Positions 16,296 to 25,002 of a stretch of DNA of 64,000 nt are shown one piece after another. This DNA is from Bacteroides luti (GTDB lineage Bacteria > Bacteroidota > Bacteroidia > Bacteroidales > Bacteroidaceae). Below the pieces are notes generated by a model. It was not told the origin of the DNA. It ran no database searches and saw nothing but the letters and a program-made list of their open reading frames with translations. Position numbers and translations under genes: made by a program. How positions within the stretch are numbered: position 1 is the stretch's first letter; every line of letters begins with the position of its first letter. The stretch spans positions 62,001 through 126,000 of the forward strand of contig NZ_FQTV01000007.1 of NCBI RefSeq assembly GCF_900128905.1, in the 5' to 3' direction.

Positions 16296-17417
16296 ATGGT
16301 ATTAAAACATATTTCCATACTAAATTATAAGAACCTGGAACAAGTTGAATTGGATTTTTCTTTTAAACTAAATTGTTTTTTTGGTTTAAATGGTATGGGT
16401 AAAACAAATCTTCTTGATGCTGTTTACTATCTTTCTTTTTGCAAAAGTGCTGGCAATCCTGTTGATTCACAAAATATACGACATGATGAGGACTTTTTTA
16501 TGATTCAAGGTTTTTATGAATCAGCTGATGGCTCCCCAGAAGAAATATATTGTGGACAGAAACGTCATCAAAAGAAGCAATTTAAAAGAAACAAAAAGGA
16601 ATATAGTCGCCTTTCTGATCATATTGGTTTCTTACCTCTTGTAATGGTTTCACCTTCTGATTCTGCTTTGATTGCAGGTGGAAGTGAGGAACGCCGTCGA
16701 TTTATTGATCTTGTAATTTCGCAATACGACAAAGGGTATTTAGATGCTTTGATTCGTTATAATAAAGCATTGCAGCAACGAAATACTTTACTGAAAAGTG
16801 AACTCCCTATCGACGAAGAACTTTTTTTGGTGTGGGAAGAGATGATGGCAACTGCAGGTGAAGTGGTTTTTAGTAAACGAAAATCTTTTATTGAAGAATT
16901 TATTCCTATTTTTCAGTCTTTTTATTCTTTCATTTCTCAAGGACAGGAATTGGTTGGATTATCTTATGTATCTCATGCTCAGGAAACCCCATTATTAGAT
17001 ATATTAAAGGAATCTAGAGCAAAGGATCGTATTATGGGCTATTCTTTAAGAGGAATTCATAAAGATGAACTAGTTATGTCATTAGGTGATTTCGCTATAA
17101 AACGTGAAGGTTCACAAGGACAGAATAAAACATATTTGGTTGCTTTAAAATTGGCGCAGTTCGATTTCTTAAAACGTACAGGAGACAATACGCCGATACT
17201 TTTATTGGATGACATCTTCGACAAGCTGGATGCTTCCCGAGTGGAACAAATCATCAAATTAGTTGCTGGTGATAATTTCGGTCAGATATTTATTACCGAT
17301 ACTAATCGTGAACATCTGGATAAAATTTTGAAAAAGATGGGAAGTGACTATAAAATGTTCGAAGTTAATAATGGTAATATAAGTAGTAAGGAGAATCTTG
17401 ATAATGAAAAGGAATAA
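16296..17417 (+). CDS. recF: DNA replication and repair protein RecF
   Basis: RecF is an SMC/ABC-type ATPase that helps load RecA at gapped DNA. I chose the ATG at 16296 (MVLKHISILNYKNLEQVELDF): the upstream 40 codons from 16176 are a hydrophobic, AT-rich stretch unlike RecF and overlap the promoter. The resulting protein is 373 residues, the normal size. Walker A is FGLNGMGKTNLLDAVYYLSF, followed by RecF segments VSPSDSALIAGGSEERRRFIDLVISQYD, the ABC signature region REGSQGQNKTYLVALKLAQF, and Walker B PILLLDDIFDKLDASRVEQI. The next gene begins inside its end (14-base overlap), so the pair is translationally coupled. Confidence 0.96.
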   Translation: MVLKHISILNYKNLEQVELDFSFKLNCFFGLNGMGKTNLLDAVYYLSFCKSAGNPVDSQNIRHDEDFFMIQGFYESADGSPEEIYCGQKRHQKKQFKRNKKEYSRLSDHIGFLPLVMVSPSDSALIAGGSEERRRFIDLVISQYDKGYLDALIRYNKALQQRNTLLKSELPIDEELFLVWEEMMATAGEVVFSKRKSFIEEFIPIFQSFYSFISQGQELVGLSYVSHAQETPLLDILKESRAKDRIMGYSLRGIHKDELVMSLGDFAIKREGSQGQNKTYLVALKLAQFDFLKRTGDNTPILLLDDIFDKLDASRVEQIIKLVAGDNFGQIFITDTNREHLDKILKKMGSDYKMFEVNNGNISSKENLDNEKE

Positions 17418-17694
17418 TGCTGTATCAATAGGTGATGCTATCCGTAAATTCTTGCGGGATGAACGTCTTGAATCTCCGCTTAATGAACAACGGCTGATTA
17501 ATGCATGGAAAGAAGTCTTAGGGCCAGGGATTGCTTCTTATACAGATGGATTATTTATTAAAAACCAGATACTCTATGTACATCTTACTTCTGCAGCATT
17601 ACGTCAGGAATTAATGATGGGAAGAGAATTGCTTGTAAAAAACCTGAATCGTCAGGTCGGAGCACAAGTTATTACGAATATCATTTTTCGTTAA
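17404..17694 (+). CDS. DUF721 (DciA-like) protein
   Basis: A 96-residue protein of the DUF721 family. The sequence IGDAIRKFLRDERLESPLNEQRLINAWKEVLGPGIASYTDGLFIKNQILYVHLTSAALRQELMMGRELLVKNLNR shows the typical N-terminal helices plus the beta-hairpin segment (YTDGLFIKNQILYVHLTSAALRQEL). In other bacteria the family includes DciA, which helps load the replicative helicase; the Bacteroidota copies sit after recF, as here. The start is ATG 17404; a TTG at 17398 is also possible. It overlaps recF by 14 bases and its 3' end overlaps the convergent cyclo-ligase gene by 14 bases. The role in replication is inference from family and neighbour. Confidence 0.85.
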   Translation: MKRNNAVSIGDAIRKFLRDERLESPLNEQRLINAWKEVLGPGIASYTDGLFIKNQILYVHLTSAALRQELMMGRELLVKNLNRQVGAQVITNIIFR

Positions 17695-18237
17695 GTATTC
17701 CATTCTCAGTCACAACTAGATTCATTTTTGTGTCATGTGTTTCGGTTGGAATTTCTTCTGAAAGTTGAAAAGCAAAACATATCCCTATTTTAAAAGCTCT
17801 AATTTTAGGTAAAAGACGATCATAATATCCTTTTCCTCTTCCAAGTCTGTTGCCAACTTTATCAAATGAAACGCCGGGGATTATTGCTAAATCTATTTTA
17901 TTGTAATCAGAAAATAATTCGCCAGTTGGTTCTTGTATACCATATGCACCGGCTCTTAATTCAGATGAACCATTATATTTTTTTAGTATTAAGTCCTCGC
18001 CATTAACTACCGGCAAAATTATTAGTTTCTCATTCTTCCATTTTCAATAAAAGCATGTGTCCTAACTTCATCTTTTAGGGAATGGTATAACAAAATAGTT
18101 TTTGCATTTTGAAAAACTAGGAGAGATTCTAGGTGGATAAACAATTTACTGGAGAAGTCTATGAATGAATTTTCTTTTAGTGCTTTTTTTCTTTCAGAAA
18201 TAGCTTTCCTTATTTGTTGTTTTTTTGATTGATTCAT
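17681..18237 (-). pseudogene. 5-formyltetrahydrofolate cyclo-ligase, interrupted by a one-base frameshift
   Basis: The family converts 5-formyl-THF to 5,10-methenyl-THF with ATP. Two frames together give one full protein: the first (18237-18022) reads MNQSKKQQIRKAISERKKAL...TILLYHSLKDEVRTHAFIE and then stops after ENGRMRN; the second reads ILPVVNGEDLILKKYNG...IPGVSFDKVGNRLGRGKGYYDRLLP, including the conserved GRGKGYYDR. Adding one base at the T run 18041-18044 (A run in the coding strand) restores EKWKNEKLIILPVVNGEDL, a normal family sequence of about 185 residues. So either the gene is inactivated in a homopolymer, or the assembly lost one base there. The 3' end overlaps the convergent DUF721 gene. 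Confidence 0.88.
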
Positions 18238-18249
18238 GCTAGAAAAATA

Positions 18250-18282
18250 AAAAAAAGACCCCGGTGCTTTTACTTACCGGGG
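18250..18282 (-). terminator. Terminator of the C-terminal processing protease gene
   Basis: Stem CCCCGGT (18259-18265) with ACCGGGG (18276-18282), loop of ten, and an A-rich run on the left giving the minus-strand U tract; 8 bases after the protease stop codon. Confidence 0.85.
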
Positions 18283-18289
18283 AATAGAA

Positions 18290-19945
18290 TTATCTTTTCT
18301 TTTTTGAAATTTTAGGTTTTGCAGGGGCATTAGGAAATGCTTGTCCATTTTGTAGAACCTCTACTGCCTTTAGAACGGTATTATCAGATTTATTTATAAA
18401 CTTAATATATTCTTCCTGACCCAGCATACTATCAATGATACGTCCGTACAATCTCTTTTCTATTAGTTTGTGGGATATCTGAATCAAAAGATTTCTCCTT
18501 TTAACTCCGTTACTATCAGCATATCTTACAAATTGTTCTACAAGATTCTGGCTTCTCAGATAGTTAACCAAAGAATTGGCATCTTTAAATTGTTTCAGAT
18601 TATTTCTATTCTGATCTGTGTATTTGTATCCAAATAGAATGTCGAGTCCTTTGGTCATCACTGAAGTATAATAAGAAGTGGATCCAATTGTGTCTTGAGG
18701 AACGAAAATGTCAGGCATAATACCTCCGCCACCATATACCGGTCTTCCTAAACCTGTGGAGTAACGCAACCTTTTATCTAATTTAACACTGTCTTTTGAG
18801 AAAAATTCACCATGATCATAACGATTTAACCAGTCCATTTCGTAATCTTCGTCGTTACCATTCACATAAGGACGCTGAATACACCTTCCTGAAGGAGTAT
18901 AATATCGAGCTATAGTAAGACGGATAGCTGACCCATCACTAAATTCGATAGGTTGCTGTACTAATCCCTTTCCAAAAGTTCGTCTTCCAATAATCATACC
19001 ACGGTCGTTATCCTGGATAGCTCCAGAAAAGATTTCACTAGCTGAAGCTGAACCTTCATCAACCAGAACTACAATTGGCATTTTTTGGCAACTACCTGTT
19101 CCATTTGCAAATTCTTCTGTTCTTGGATATTTCCGTCCTTCTGTATAAACAATCAATTTTCCTTCAGGCAAGAATTCATTTACCATTCTAATAGCTGCTT
19201 CCATAAATCCTCCTGTGTTTCCACGTAAGTCAATAATAAGTCCCTGGCAATTATGCTGGCTAAGTAATGCTAATGCACTAAGTAATTCCACGTGAGTTGT
19301 TCTACCAAACTTATTAATATATACATATCCAATGTTTTTGCTTATCATGTATGCTGCGTATATACTTGTAACAGGAATATCTCCACGAACAATTGTATAC
19401 GAAAGTAGTTTTTTCTCACCAAAACGTTTTATAGTAAGTTTAACTTCTGTTCCTTTTTTACCTTTCAGCTTACTCATAGCGACATCATTTGTCACTTTTT
19501 TCCCAACGAAAAGAGTGTCATTAACTCGGATAATTTGGTCGCCAGGCATTAATCCTACTTTTTCAGAAGGACCACCTTTTATAACACTATTAACATGTAT
19601 AGTATCATTTTGAATGCGGAATTGAATTCCTATTCCGCTAAAACTTCCTTCAAGTTCGGAATTTGCAGCTTCCAAATCTTTTGCAGGAATATATTTGGAG
19701 TGCGGATCTAATTCTGCCAGAATTTGAGGCATTGCATTTTCGACCAATTCTTCCATATTAACTGTATCCACATACTGATCATCAATAATTCGGAGCAGTG
19801 CGTTTAGTTTGTTTGACGAACTGTTTATAATACCCAATCGACTTCCCGAATAGTGTTTTGTGTAAAATGTACCGATTAATATTCCGACCACAATACTTAC
19901 CGCAATAATAATAGGAGTAAAGCGTGAAGATTTATTTGTACTCAT
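18290..19945 (-). CDS. S41-family C-terminal processing peptidase
   Basis: Periplasmic serine protease of the CtpA/Prc family, which trims or degrades envelope proteins. The 551-residue protein has an N-terminal signal anchor (FTPIIIAVSIVVGILIGTFY), a PDZ domain (about 95-175, with GSFSGIGIQFRIQNDTIHVNSVIKGGPSEKVGLMPGDQIIRVND) and the S41 core: YVYINKFGRTTHVELLSALALL, LIIDLRGNTGGFMEAAIRMVNEFL, catalytic Ser in VLVDEGSASASEIFSGAIQDN and catalytic Lys in GRRTFGKGLVQQP. The C-terminal 100 residues are helical, ending in a basic tail (PKISKKKR). It is 27 bases downstream of the deaminase gene and probably in the same transcript. Confidence 0.95.
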   Translation of the reverse strand: MSTNKSSRFTPIIIAVSIVVGILIGTFYTKHYSGSRLGIINSSSNKLNALLRIIDDQYVDTVNMEELVENAMPQILAELDPHSKYIPAKDLEAANSELEGSFSGIGIQFRIQNDTIHVNSVIKGGPSEKVGLMPGDQIIRVNDTLFVGKKVTNDVAMSKLKGKKGTEVKLTIKRFGEKKLLSYTIVRGDIPVTSIYAAYMISKNIGYVYINKFGRTTHVELLSALALLSQHNCQGLIIDLRGNTGGFMEAAIRMVNEFLPEGKLIVYTEGRKYPRTEEFANGTGSCQKMPIVVLVDEGSASASEIFSGAIQDNDRGMIIGRRTFGKGLVQQPIEFSDGSAIRLTIARYYTPSGRCIQRPYVNGNDEDYEMDWLNRYDHGEFFSKDSVKLDKRLRYSTGLGRPVYGGGGIMPDIFVPQDTIGSTSYYTSVMTKGLDILFGYKYTDQNRNNLKQFKDANSLVNYLRSQNLVEQFVRYADSNGVKRRNLLIQISHKLIEKRLYGRIIDSMLGQEEYIKFINKSDNTVLKAVEVLQNGQAFPNAPAKPKISKKKR

Positions 19946-19972
19946 GAGTTATTTTATTTTAAATAGTTCTTT

Positions 19973-20419
19973 TTATAATTGGTTTTGTTTGATAGGATCT
20001 AAATAGACAACTTCAATATTGGCGCGTTTTAATAAATTAATTCCATCTTCCAAACGATATTTTTCTGAATAAACCACTCTTTTAATGCCTGCCTGAATAA
20101 TGAGCTTGGCACATTCGATACATGGAGATGCTGTTACATATAATGTTGCTCCTTCGCTACTGTTATTGGAACGGGCAATTTTAGTAATAGCATTTGCTTC
20201 AGCATGTAGTACGTATGGTTTCGTTAGATTTTGTTCATCTTCACATATATTTTCAAATCCGGATGGTGTTCCATTATACCCGTCAGAAATAATCATCTTG
20301 TCTTTGACAATCAATGCTCCAACTTTTCGCCTGATGCAGTATGAATTTTCAGCCCAGATATTAGCCATACGTATATAGCGCGTGTCTAGTTCCTGTTGTT
20401 TTAATTCTATAGCATTCAT
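19973..20419 (-). CDS. dCMP deaminase family protein
   Basis: A 148-residue zinc deaminase of the cytidine/deoxycytidylate family. The zinc-site motifs are HAEANAITKIA (His and catalytic Glu) and TASPCIECAKLIIQAGIKRVVY (Pro-Cys-x2-Cys). Preceding sequence SYCIRRKVGALIVKDKMIISDGYNGTPSGFENICED matches the ComEB/dCMP deaminase group, which makes dUMP from dCMP for thymidylate synthesis. Length fits. Located between the lipoprotein gene (49-base gap) and the processing protease gene (27-base gap), all on the minus strand. The exact substrate is assigned by family only. Confidence 0.92.
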   Translation of the reverse strand: MNAIELKQQELDTRYIRMANIWAENSYCIRRKVGALIVKDKMIISDGYNGTPSGFENICEDEQNLTKPYVLHAEANAITKIARSNNSSEGATLYVTASPCIECAKLIIQAGIKRVVYSEKYRLEDGINLLKRANIEVVYLDPIKQNQL

Positions 20420-20468
20420 TGTTATTTTATTCTTTTCTTATATGATATTTGAGATTTGTCTAAAATGT

Positions 20469-20921
20469 TTACTTTATACGGTATAACATATATCTGTCAC
20501 CTTGGCTACTCTTATATTTTATGACCATAATGTTTTCATCTGTTCCTCTACAAGAATATGCCCCCTTAATTGCATTGATGTATTCAATAGCAATATCAAG
20601 CTCTTCATCTTCAGATTCATTTGTTATATTCATAGATAAATTGTATCCATTCTCATTTTTCCATTTACCGTTGAAAGCATCCTTTACACCTTTTCCGTAA
20701 AAAGTACTATCTTGATTGAATTTCAAATAAAAGCCATCTTTGTTGTTGTTGAAAATAGTTTCGTCATCTGTGAAATGTATTTCATTATCATTCTTCTCGT
20801 AGAAACCAACCAAACGCCACGTTTTACCTACGATTAGTTCTTTTATATCATCTTCATTATCGCTGCATCCACCCAAGAAAGGTAGGATAGCTAATAGTAT
20901 AAATAAGATTTTTGTTTTCAT
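20469..20921 (-). CDS. Small predicted lipoprotein, lipocalin-like
   Basis: A 150-residue protein with a lipoprotein signal (MKTKILFILLAILPFLGGCSDNEDD, Cys19; the acidic residues after Cys are common in Bacteroides surface-exposed lipoproteins). The mature part begins LIVGKTWRLVGFYEK and alternates short beta strands (GFYLKFNQDSTFYGKGV, NGYNLSMNI, IMVIKYKSSQGDRYMLYRIK), as in small lipocalin-like or META-like domains. No enzyme motif is visible. Its ATG overlaps the dcp stop codon by one base (TAATG), so translation is coupled to the peptidase. The function is unknown. Confidence 0.85.
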   Translation of the reverse strand: MKTKILFILLAILPFLGGCSDNEDDIKELIVGKTWRLVGFYEKNDNEIHFTDDETIFNNNKDGFYLKFNQDSTFYGKGVKDAFNGKWKNENGYNLSMNITNESEDEELDIAIEYINAIKGAYSCRGTDENIMVIKYKSSQGDRYMLYRIK

Positions 20922-23011
20922 TATTCTTTAATACCATTTCTAATTAATAATGCATCAATAGTTGGTTCTTGTCCGCGGAAACGTTTATATAGCTTCATCG
21001 GATGTTCTGTTCCACCTTTAGAAAGTATGTTTTCACGGAAAGAAGTAGCGACTTCTTTATTGAAAATCCCCTTTTGTTTGAATAATGAGAAAGCATCAGC
21101 ATCCAGAACTTCCGCCCATTTATAACTATAATAGCCGGCAGAATAACCTCCGGAGAATATATGTGAGAATCGTACGCTCATAGATTCACTATCCAAAACT
21201 GGCAGTAGTTTAGTTTTTGTCATAGCTTGTCGCTCGTATTCAATCACATTTCCCTCAAATGGGGTATTTATAGTATACCATGCCATATCCAATAATCCTA
21301 AGCTTACCTGACGAAGACAAGCATATCCAGTGTTAAAATTGGACGCGTCAACAATGCGTTGAATTAGTTCCCGAGGCAATTGTTCGTTAGTTTGATAATG
21401 CTTTGCAAACGTGTTCAAAAAATCTTTTTCAATTGCAAAGTTTTCCATTATTTGCGAAGGCAATTCAACAAAATCCCAGTAAACATTAGTTCCGCTTAGG
21501 CTTTCATAAGTCGAATTAGCCATCATTCCATGAAGAGAGTGACCAAACTCATGCAGGAAAGTTTCTACTTCACTAAAAGTAAGCAAGGCTGGTTTATTTT
21601 CTGTTGGTTTTGTGAAATTCATAACCAAAGAGATGTGTGGACGGCTATCTTTCCCATTTTCTTTCCATTGTTCTTTAAATTGAGTCATCCATGCTCCTGC
21701 ACGTTTCCCTGCGCGAGGATGAAAATCTGTGTATAACACAGCTAAATATTTTCCATCCTTATCAAATACTTCGTATGCTTCAACATCTGGATTGTATACA
21801 GGTATATTTTTATTTTCTTTGAAAGTGATTCCATATAATTTTGTAGCCAATCCAAATATACCCTCTTTAACTTTACTTAATTCAAAGTAAGGACGCAACA
21901 TTTCGTCATTGATATTGAATCTCTGGTCTTTTAATTTGTTAGAATAGAATGCCCAATCCCAAGGCATTGTTTGAAAATTAGGACCTTGAGTCTGGCTTGC
22001 AAGTTCTTGCACATCTTTCAATTCTTTTTCAGCAGTAGGTTTGTAAGCATCTACTAGTTGATTAAGTAGCTTGTATACAGCATCACTATTTTCAGCCATA
22101 CGTTTTTCAAGAGTGTATGCAGCATAATTCTTATAACCCAATAATTGTGCTATTTCCTGACGAATATTGGCTATTCTTTTCACGTTTGCAAAATTATTGT
22201 ATTCATTGTCGTGAGTACAAAGAGTGCTAAAAGCTGTATAAAGTTCTTTTCTTAGCTCACGATTTTCACAATAAGTCATAAAAGGGATATAGCTTGGTGC
22301 ATTCAGTGTAAATACCCAGCCTTCTTTACCTTTTTCTTTTGCTGTTAAGGCTGCCGCTTCAAGGGTGCTTTCCGGTAGTCCTGCAAGTTTTGCTTTGTCT
22401 GTAATAACTAATTCATAATTATTAGTTTCTTTCAGAATGTTTTGACCATATTGCAAAGTTAGTTTGCTTAATTCGGCAGTTAAAGCCCGGTATTTAGCTT
22501 TAGCTTCACCTTCAAGATTAGCTCCGCTACGTACAAAACTATCATAAGTGTTTTGTAGAAGTTTACTGTCCTCTTTGTTCAGTTTTAATTTATTCATTTG
22601 GCTATAAACAGCTTTTACCCTCTCAAATAATTTTTTATTAAGATTGATGTTATTTGAGTGTTCTGATAAAAGTGGCACCATCTTTTCAGCTATTGCCTGA
22701 AGGTCATCGTTTGTTTCTGCGCTGAGCAAATTACTAAATACACTTTGAACTCTATTAAGTAATGCTCCAGATTTCTCTAGCGCTACAATTGTGTTTTTAA
22801 AGTTAGGAGCTTCAGGGTTATTAACTATGGCATAAATCTCTGCCATATGTTGTTTCATTCCTTCTTCCAAAGCGGGTTCAAAATGTTCTTTTTTTATTTT
22901 ATCAAAAGGAGCTGTGCCATGTGGTGTAGTATACTTTTCCAGAAATGGATTCTGAGCTTGAATCATGTTCATAATACAAAATATAGCGAATGTTAATATT
23001 ACTTTTTTCAT
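20921..23011 (-). CDS. dcp: Peptidyl-dipeptidase Dcp (M3 metallopeptidase)
   Basis: Zinc metallopeptidase that removes C-terminal dipeptides from oligopeptides. The 696-residue protein has a signal peptide (MKKVILTFAIFCIMNMIQAQ), so it is exported. Family sequences start with NPFLEKYTTPHGTAPFDKIKKEHFEPALEEGM. The catalytic motif is VETFLHEFGHSLHGM (HExxH with downstream Glu ligand in the MENFAIEKDFL region). Near the C-terminus FSGGYSAGYYSYKWAEVLDADAFSLF matches the M3 substrate-binding tyrosines. Length matches bacterial Dcp (about 680). It begins a minus-strand group with the lipoprotein, deaminase and processing protease genes, divergent from the sulfatase gene. Confidence 0.95.
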   Translation of the reverse strand: MKKVILTFAIFCIMNMIQAQNPFLEKYTTPHGTAPFDKIKKEHFEPALEEGMKQHMAEIYAIVNNPEAPNFKNTIVALEKSGALLNRVQSVFSNLLSAETNDDLQAIAEKMVPLLSEHSNNINLNKKLFERVKAVYSQMNKLKLNKEDSKLLQNTYDSFVRSGANLEGEAKAKYRALTAELSKLTLQYGQNILKETNNYELVITDKAKLAGLPESTLEAAALTAKEKGKEGWVFTLNAPSYIPFMTYCENRELRKELYTAFSTLCTHDNEYNNFANVKRIANIRQEIAQLLGYKNYAAYTLEKRMAENSDAVYKLLNQLVDAYKPTAEKELKDVQELASQTQGPNFQTMPWDWAFYSNKLKDQRFNINDEMLRPYFELSKVKEGIFGLATKLYGITFKENKNIPVYNPDVEAYEVFDKDGKYLAVLYTDFHPRAGKRAGAWMTQFKEQWKENGKDSRPHISLVMNFTKPTENKPALLTFSEVETFLHEFGHSLHGMMANSTYESLSGTNVYWDFVELPSQIMENFAIEKDFLNTFAKHYQTNEQLPRELIQRIVDASNFNTGYACLRQVSLGLLDMAWYTINTPFEGNVIEYERQAMTKTKLLPVLDSESMSVRFSHIFSGGYSAGYYSYKWAEVLDADAFSLFKQKGIFNKEVATSFRENILSKGGTEHPMKLYKRFRGQEPTIDALLIRNGIKE

Positions 23012-23151
23012 TTATTTGGTTATATAATAATAATCAACTACAAAAGTGCTAAAAAAAAATATTACTTTATGAAGAATAGTGGAGTTTTTAACAAAGTATA
23101 TTACTTTTGTATGATTTTCATTTGAAATTGAGCAAAATAATTGTGTATATA

Positions 23152-24978
23152 ATGAAGGATAGATTTTTCTTATTGCTAAAAACATATTTGTTTTTCATCT
23201 TATTTTTTGTAGTCCAAAAGCCTGTATTTATGTTGTATTATCATGATTTATATCATGATTGTTCATTGTTGGATTATTTGGGCGTTATTTGGCATGGCTT
23301 ACCACTTGATGCTTCAATAGCCGGCTATTTTACCATACTTCCAGGATTATTTCTAATCGCTTCTTTATGGCTAAATTCTACAGTGACCAATATGGTCTTT
23401 AAAATTTACTATGGCATAGTTGCTTTTGTTATTGGATGCGTTTTTATATCTGATATTGTTCTTTATAAATATTGGGGCTTCAGACTTGATTCTTCACCTC
23501 TTTTTTATTTAAAAACGCCGAAAGATGCTTTTGCAAGTGCTGATCTTATAACTATTATTTTAGCTCTATTTTTTATTATTGCAATTATATCAGCGCTTAT
23601 TTATTTGTTTAATCTAATTTTGATTAAGCCAGAGGTTAAAATAAAGAAACCATATTACCGTAGAAAAACAGCAATAGTATTACTTTTAGTAACTGGATTC
23701 CTTTTCATTCCCATTCGTGGTGGGTTCTCGGTTTCGACAATGAATACCGGATGGGCATATTATAGTGATAAAATTGAACTTAACCACGCGGCAATAAATC
23801 CTTGTTTTAGTTTGATGGAGTCTCTTTCACGTGAACAAGCTTTTGATAAGCAATATCGTTTTTTGAAGGACGATGAAGCTGTTAAAGAATTTGATAAACT
23901 CAAAGATGTTACAGTAACTGATAGTATCCCGACTCTGTTAACAACAAAGAGACCGAATGTTATTATAATTGTTCTTGAAAGTTTTACGTCGAAAATAGTT
24001 CAACCTTTAGGAGGGTTACCTGATGTAGCTTCTAATATGAATGCGTTTTGTAAAGAAGGAATATTGTTTACTAATTTTTATGCAAACAGTTTTCGAACAG
24101 ATCGTGGATTAGTTTCAATTCTAAGTGGCTATCCGGCTCAGCCTACAACCTCAATAATGAAATATCCTCAACGTAGTCAGTCATTACCTTCTATATCTAA
24201 GTCATTGAAGAAAGCTGGCTACTCTACAGAATATTATTATGGTGGAGATGCTAATTTTACAAATATGCGTTCTTATTTATTATCACAAGGATATGATCGA
24301 ATTGTCTGTGATAAAGATTTTCCTTTAAAAGAAAGACTCTCGAAGTGGGGCGCTCCTGATCAATATTTGTTTAATCGTGCTCTGTCTGATTTCTTAGGAG
24401 CGCAAAAGGAACCATTTTTTAAAACTATCCAAACGTCAAGTAGTCATGAACCTTTTGATGTTCCGTCTCATAAGTTTAAAGATCCGTTCCTTAATTCGGC
24501 TTTTTATACTGATAGTTGTTTGGGTAAATTTATTGATAGATACAAGCAAACTAAATATTGGAAGAATACAGTATTTGTACTTGTACCAGACCATGCAATG
24601 CGCTATCCTGCTTCAATTACCAACCATGAGATTGAACGCTTTCAGATACCTCTGATACTTATTGGAGGAGCCATTAAAAAACCTGTAAAAATAGATACTT
24701 ATGCTTCTCAGATTGATATAGCAGCAACAATTCTTTATCAATTGGGATTGCCTCATAAAGATTTTACCTTTAGCAAGAATATTCTAAATTCTAAATCTCC
24801 TCATTTTGGCTACTTTAGTTTTCCAAATGGATTTGGTATGACTACTTCTCAGAATCAGTTAATATTTGACTGTGAGGCAAATAAAGTTGTTCTAGATCGT
24901 GGAAAGAAAAAGAATTTAAATCAAAAACCTGCAAAAGCTTATATGCAAAAGTTATATGATGATTTGGCTAAACGATAA
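23152..24978 (+). CDS. LTA-synthase-like membrane sulfatase / phosphoglycerol transferase
   Basis: A 608-residue inner-membrane protein. The start is taken as ATG 23152 (MKDRFFLLLKTYLFFILFF); the earlier TTG at 23107 adds a poor extension. About five membrane helices occupy residues 1-205, then a periplasmic alkaline-phosphatase-superfamily domain: NVIIIVLESFTSKIVQPLGG (metal-binding Glu), FRTDRGLVSILSGYPAQP (candidate Thr nucleophile), SSHEPFDVP and VFVLVPDHAMRYP (metal-binding Asp-His). The architecture matches lipoteichoic-acid-synthase-like enzymes, which in Gram-negatives transfer phosphoglycerol or related groups to glycans or lipids; the real substrate is unknown. It is followed at 24 bases by the Xaa-Pro aminopeptidase gene. 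Confidence 0.9.
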   Translation: MKDRFFLLLKTYLFFILFFVVQKPVFMLYYHDLYHDCSLLDYLGVIWHGLPLDASIAGYFTILPGLFLIASLWLNSTVTNMVFKIYYGIVAFVIGCVFISDIVLYKYWGFRLDSSPLFYLKTPKDAFASADLITIILALFFIIAIISALIYLFNLILIKPEVKIKKPYYRRKTAIVLLLVTGFLFIPIRGGFSVSTMNTGWAYYSDKIELNHAAINPCFSLMESLSREQAFDKQYRFLKDDEAVKEFDKLKDVTVTDSIPTLLTTKRPNVIIIVLESFTSKIVQPLGGLPDVASNMNAFCKEGILFTNFYANSFRTDRGLVSILSGYPAQPTTSIMKYPQRSQSLPSISKSLKKAGYSTEYYYGGDANFTNMRSYLLSQGYDRIVCDKDFPLKERLSKWGAPDQYLFNRALSDFLGAQKEPFFKTIQTSSSHEPFDVPSHKFKDPFLNSAFYTDSCLGKFIDRYKQTKYWKNTVFVLVPDHAMRYPASITNHEIERFQIPLILIGGAIKKPVKIDTYASQIDIAATILYQLGLPHKDFTFSKNILNSKSPHFGYFSFPNGFGMTTSQNQLIFDCEANKVVLDRGKKKNLNQKPAKAYMQKLYDDLAKR

Positions 24979-25002
24979 TAATTAATCAATAATGTAATAG
25001 CT

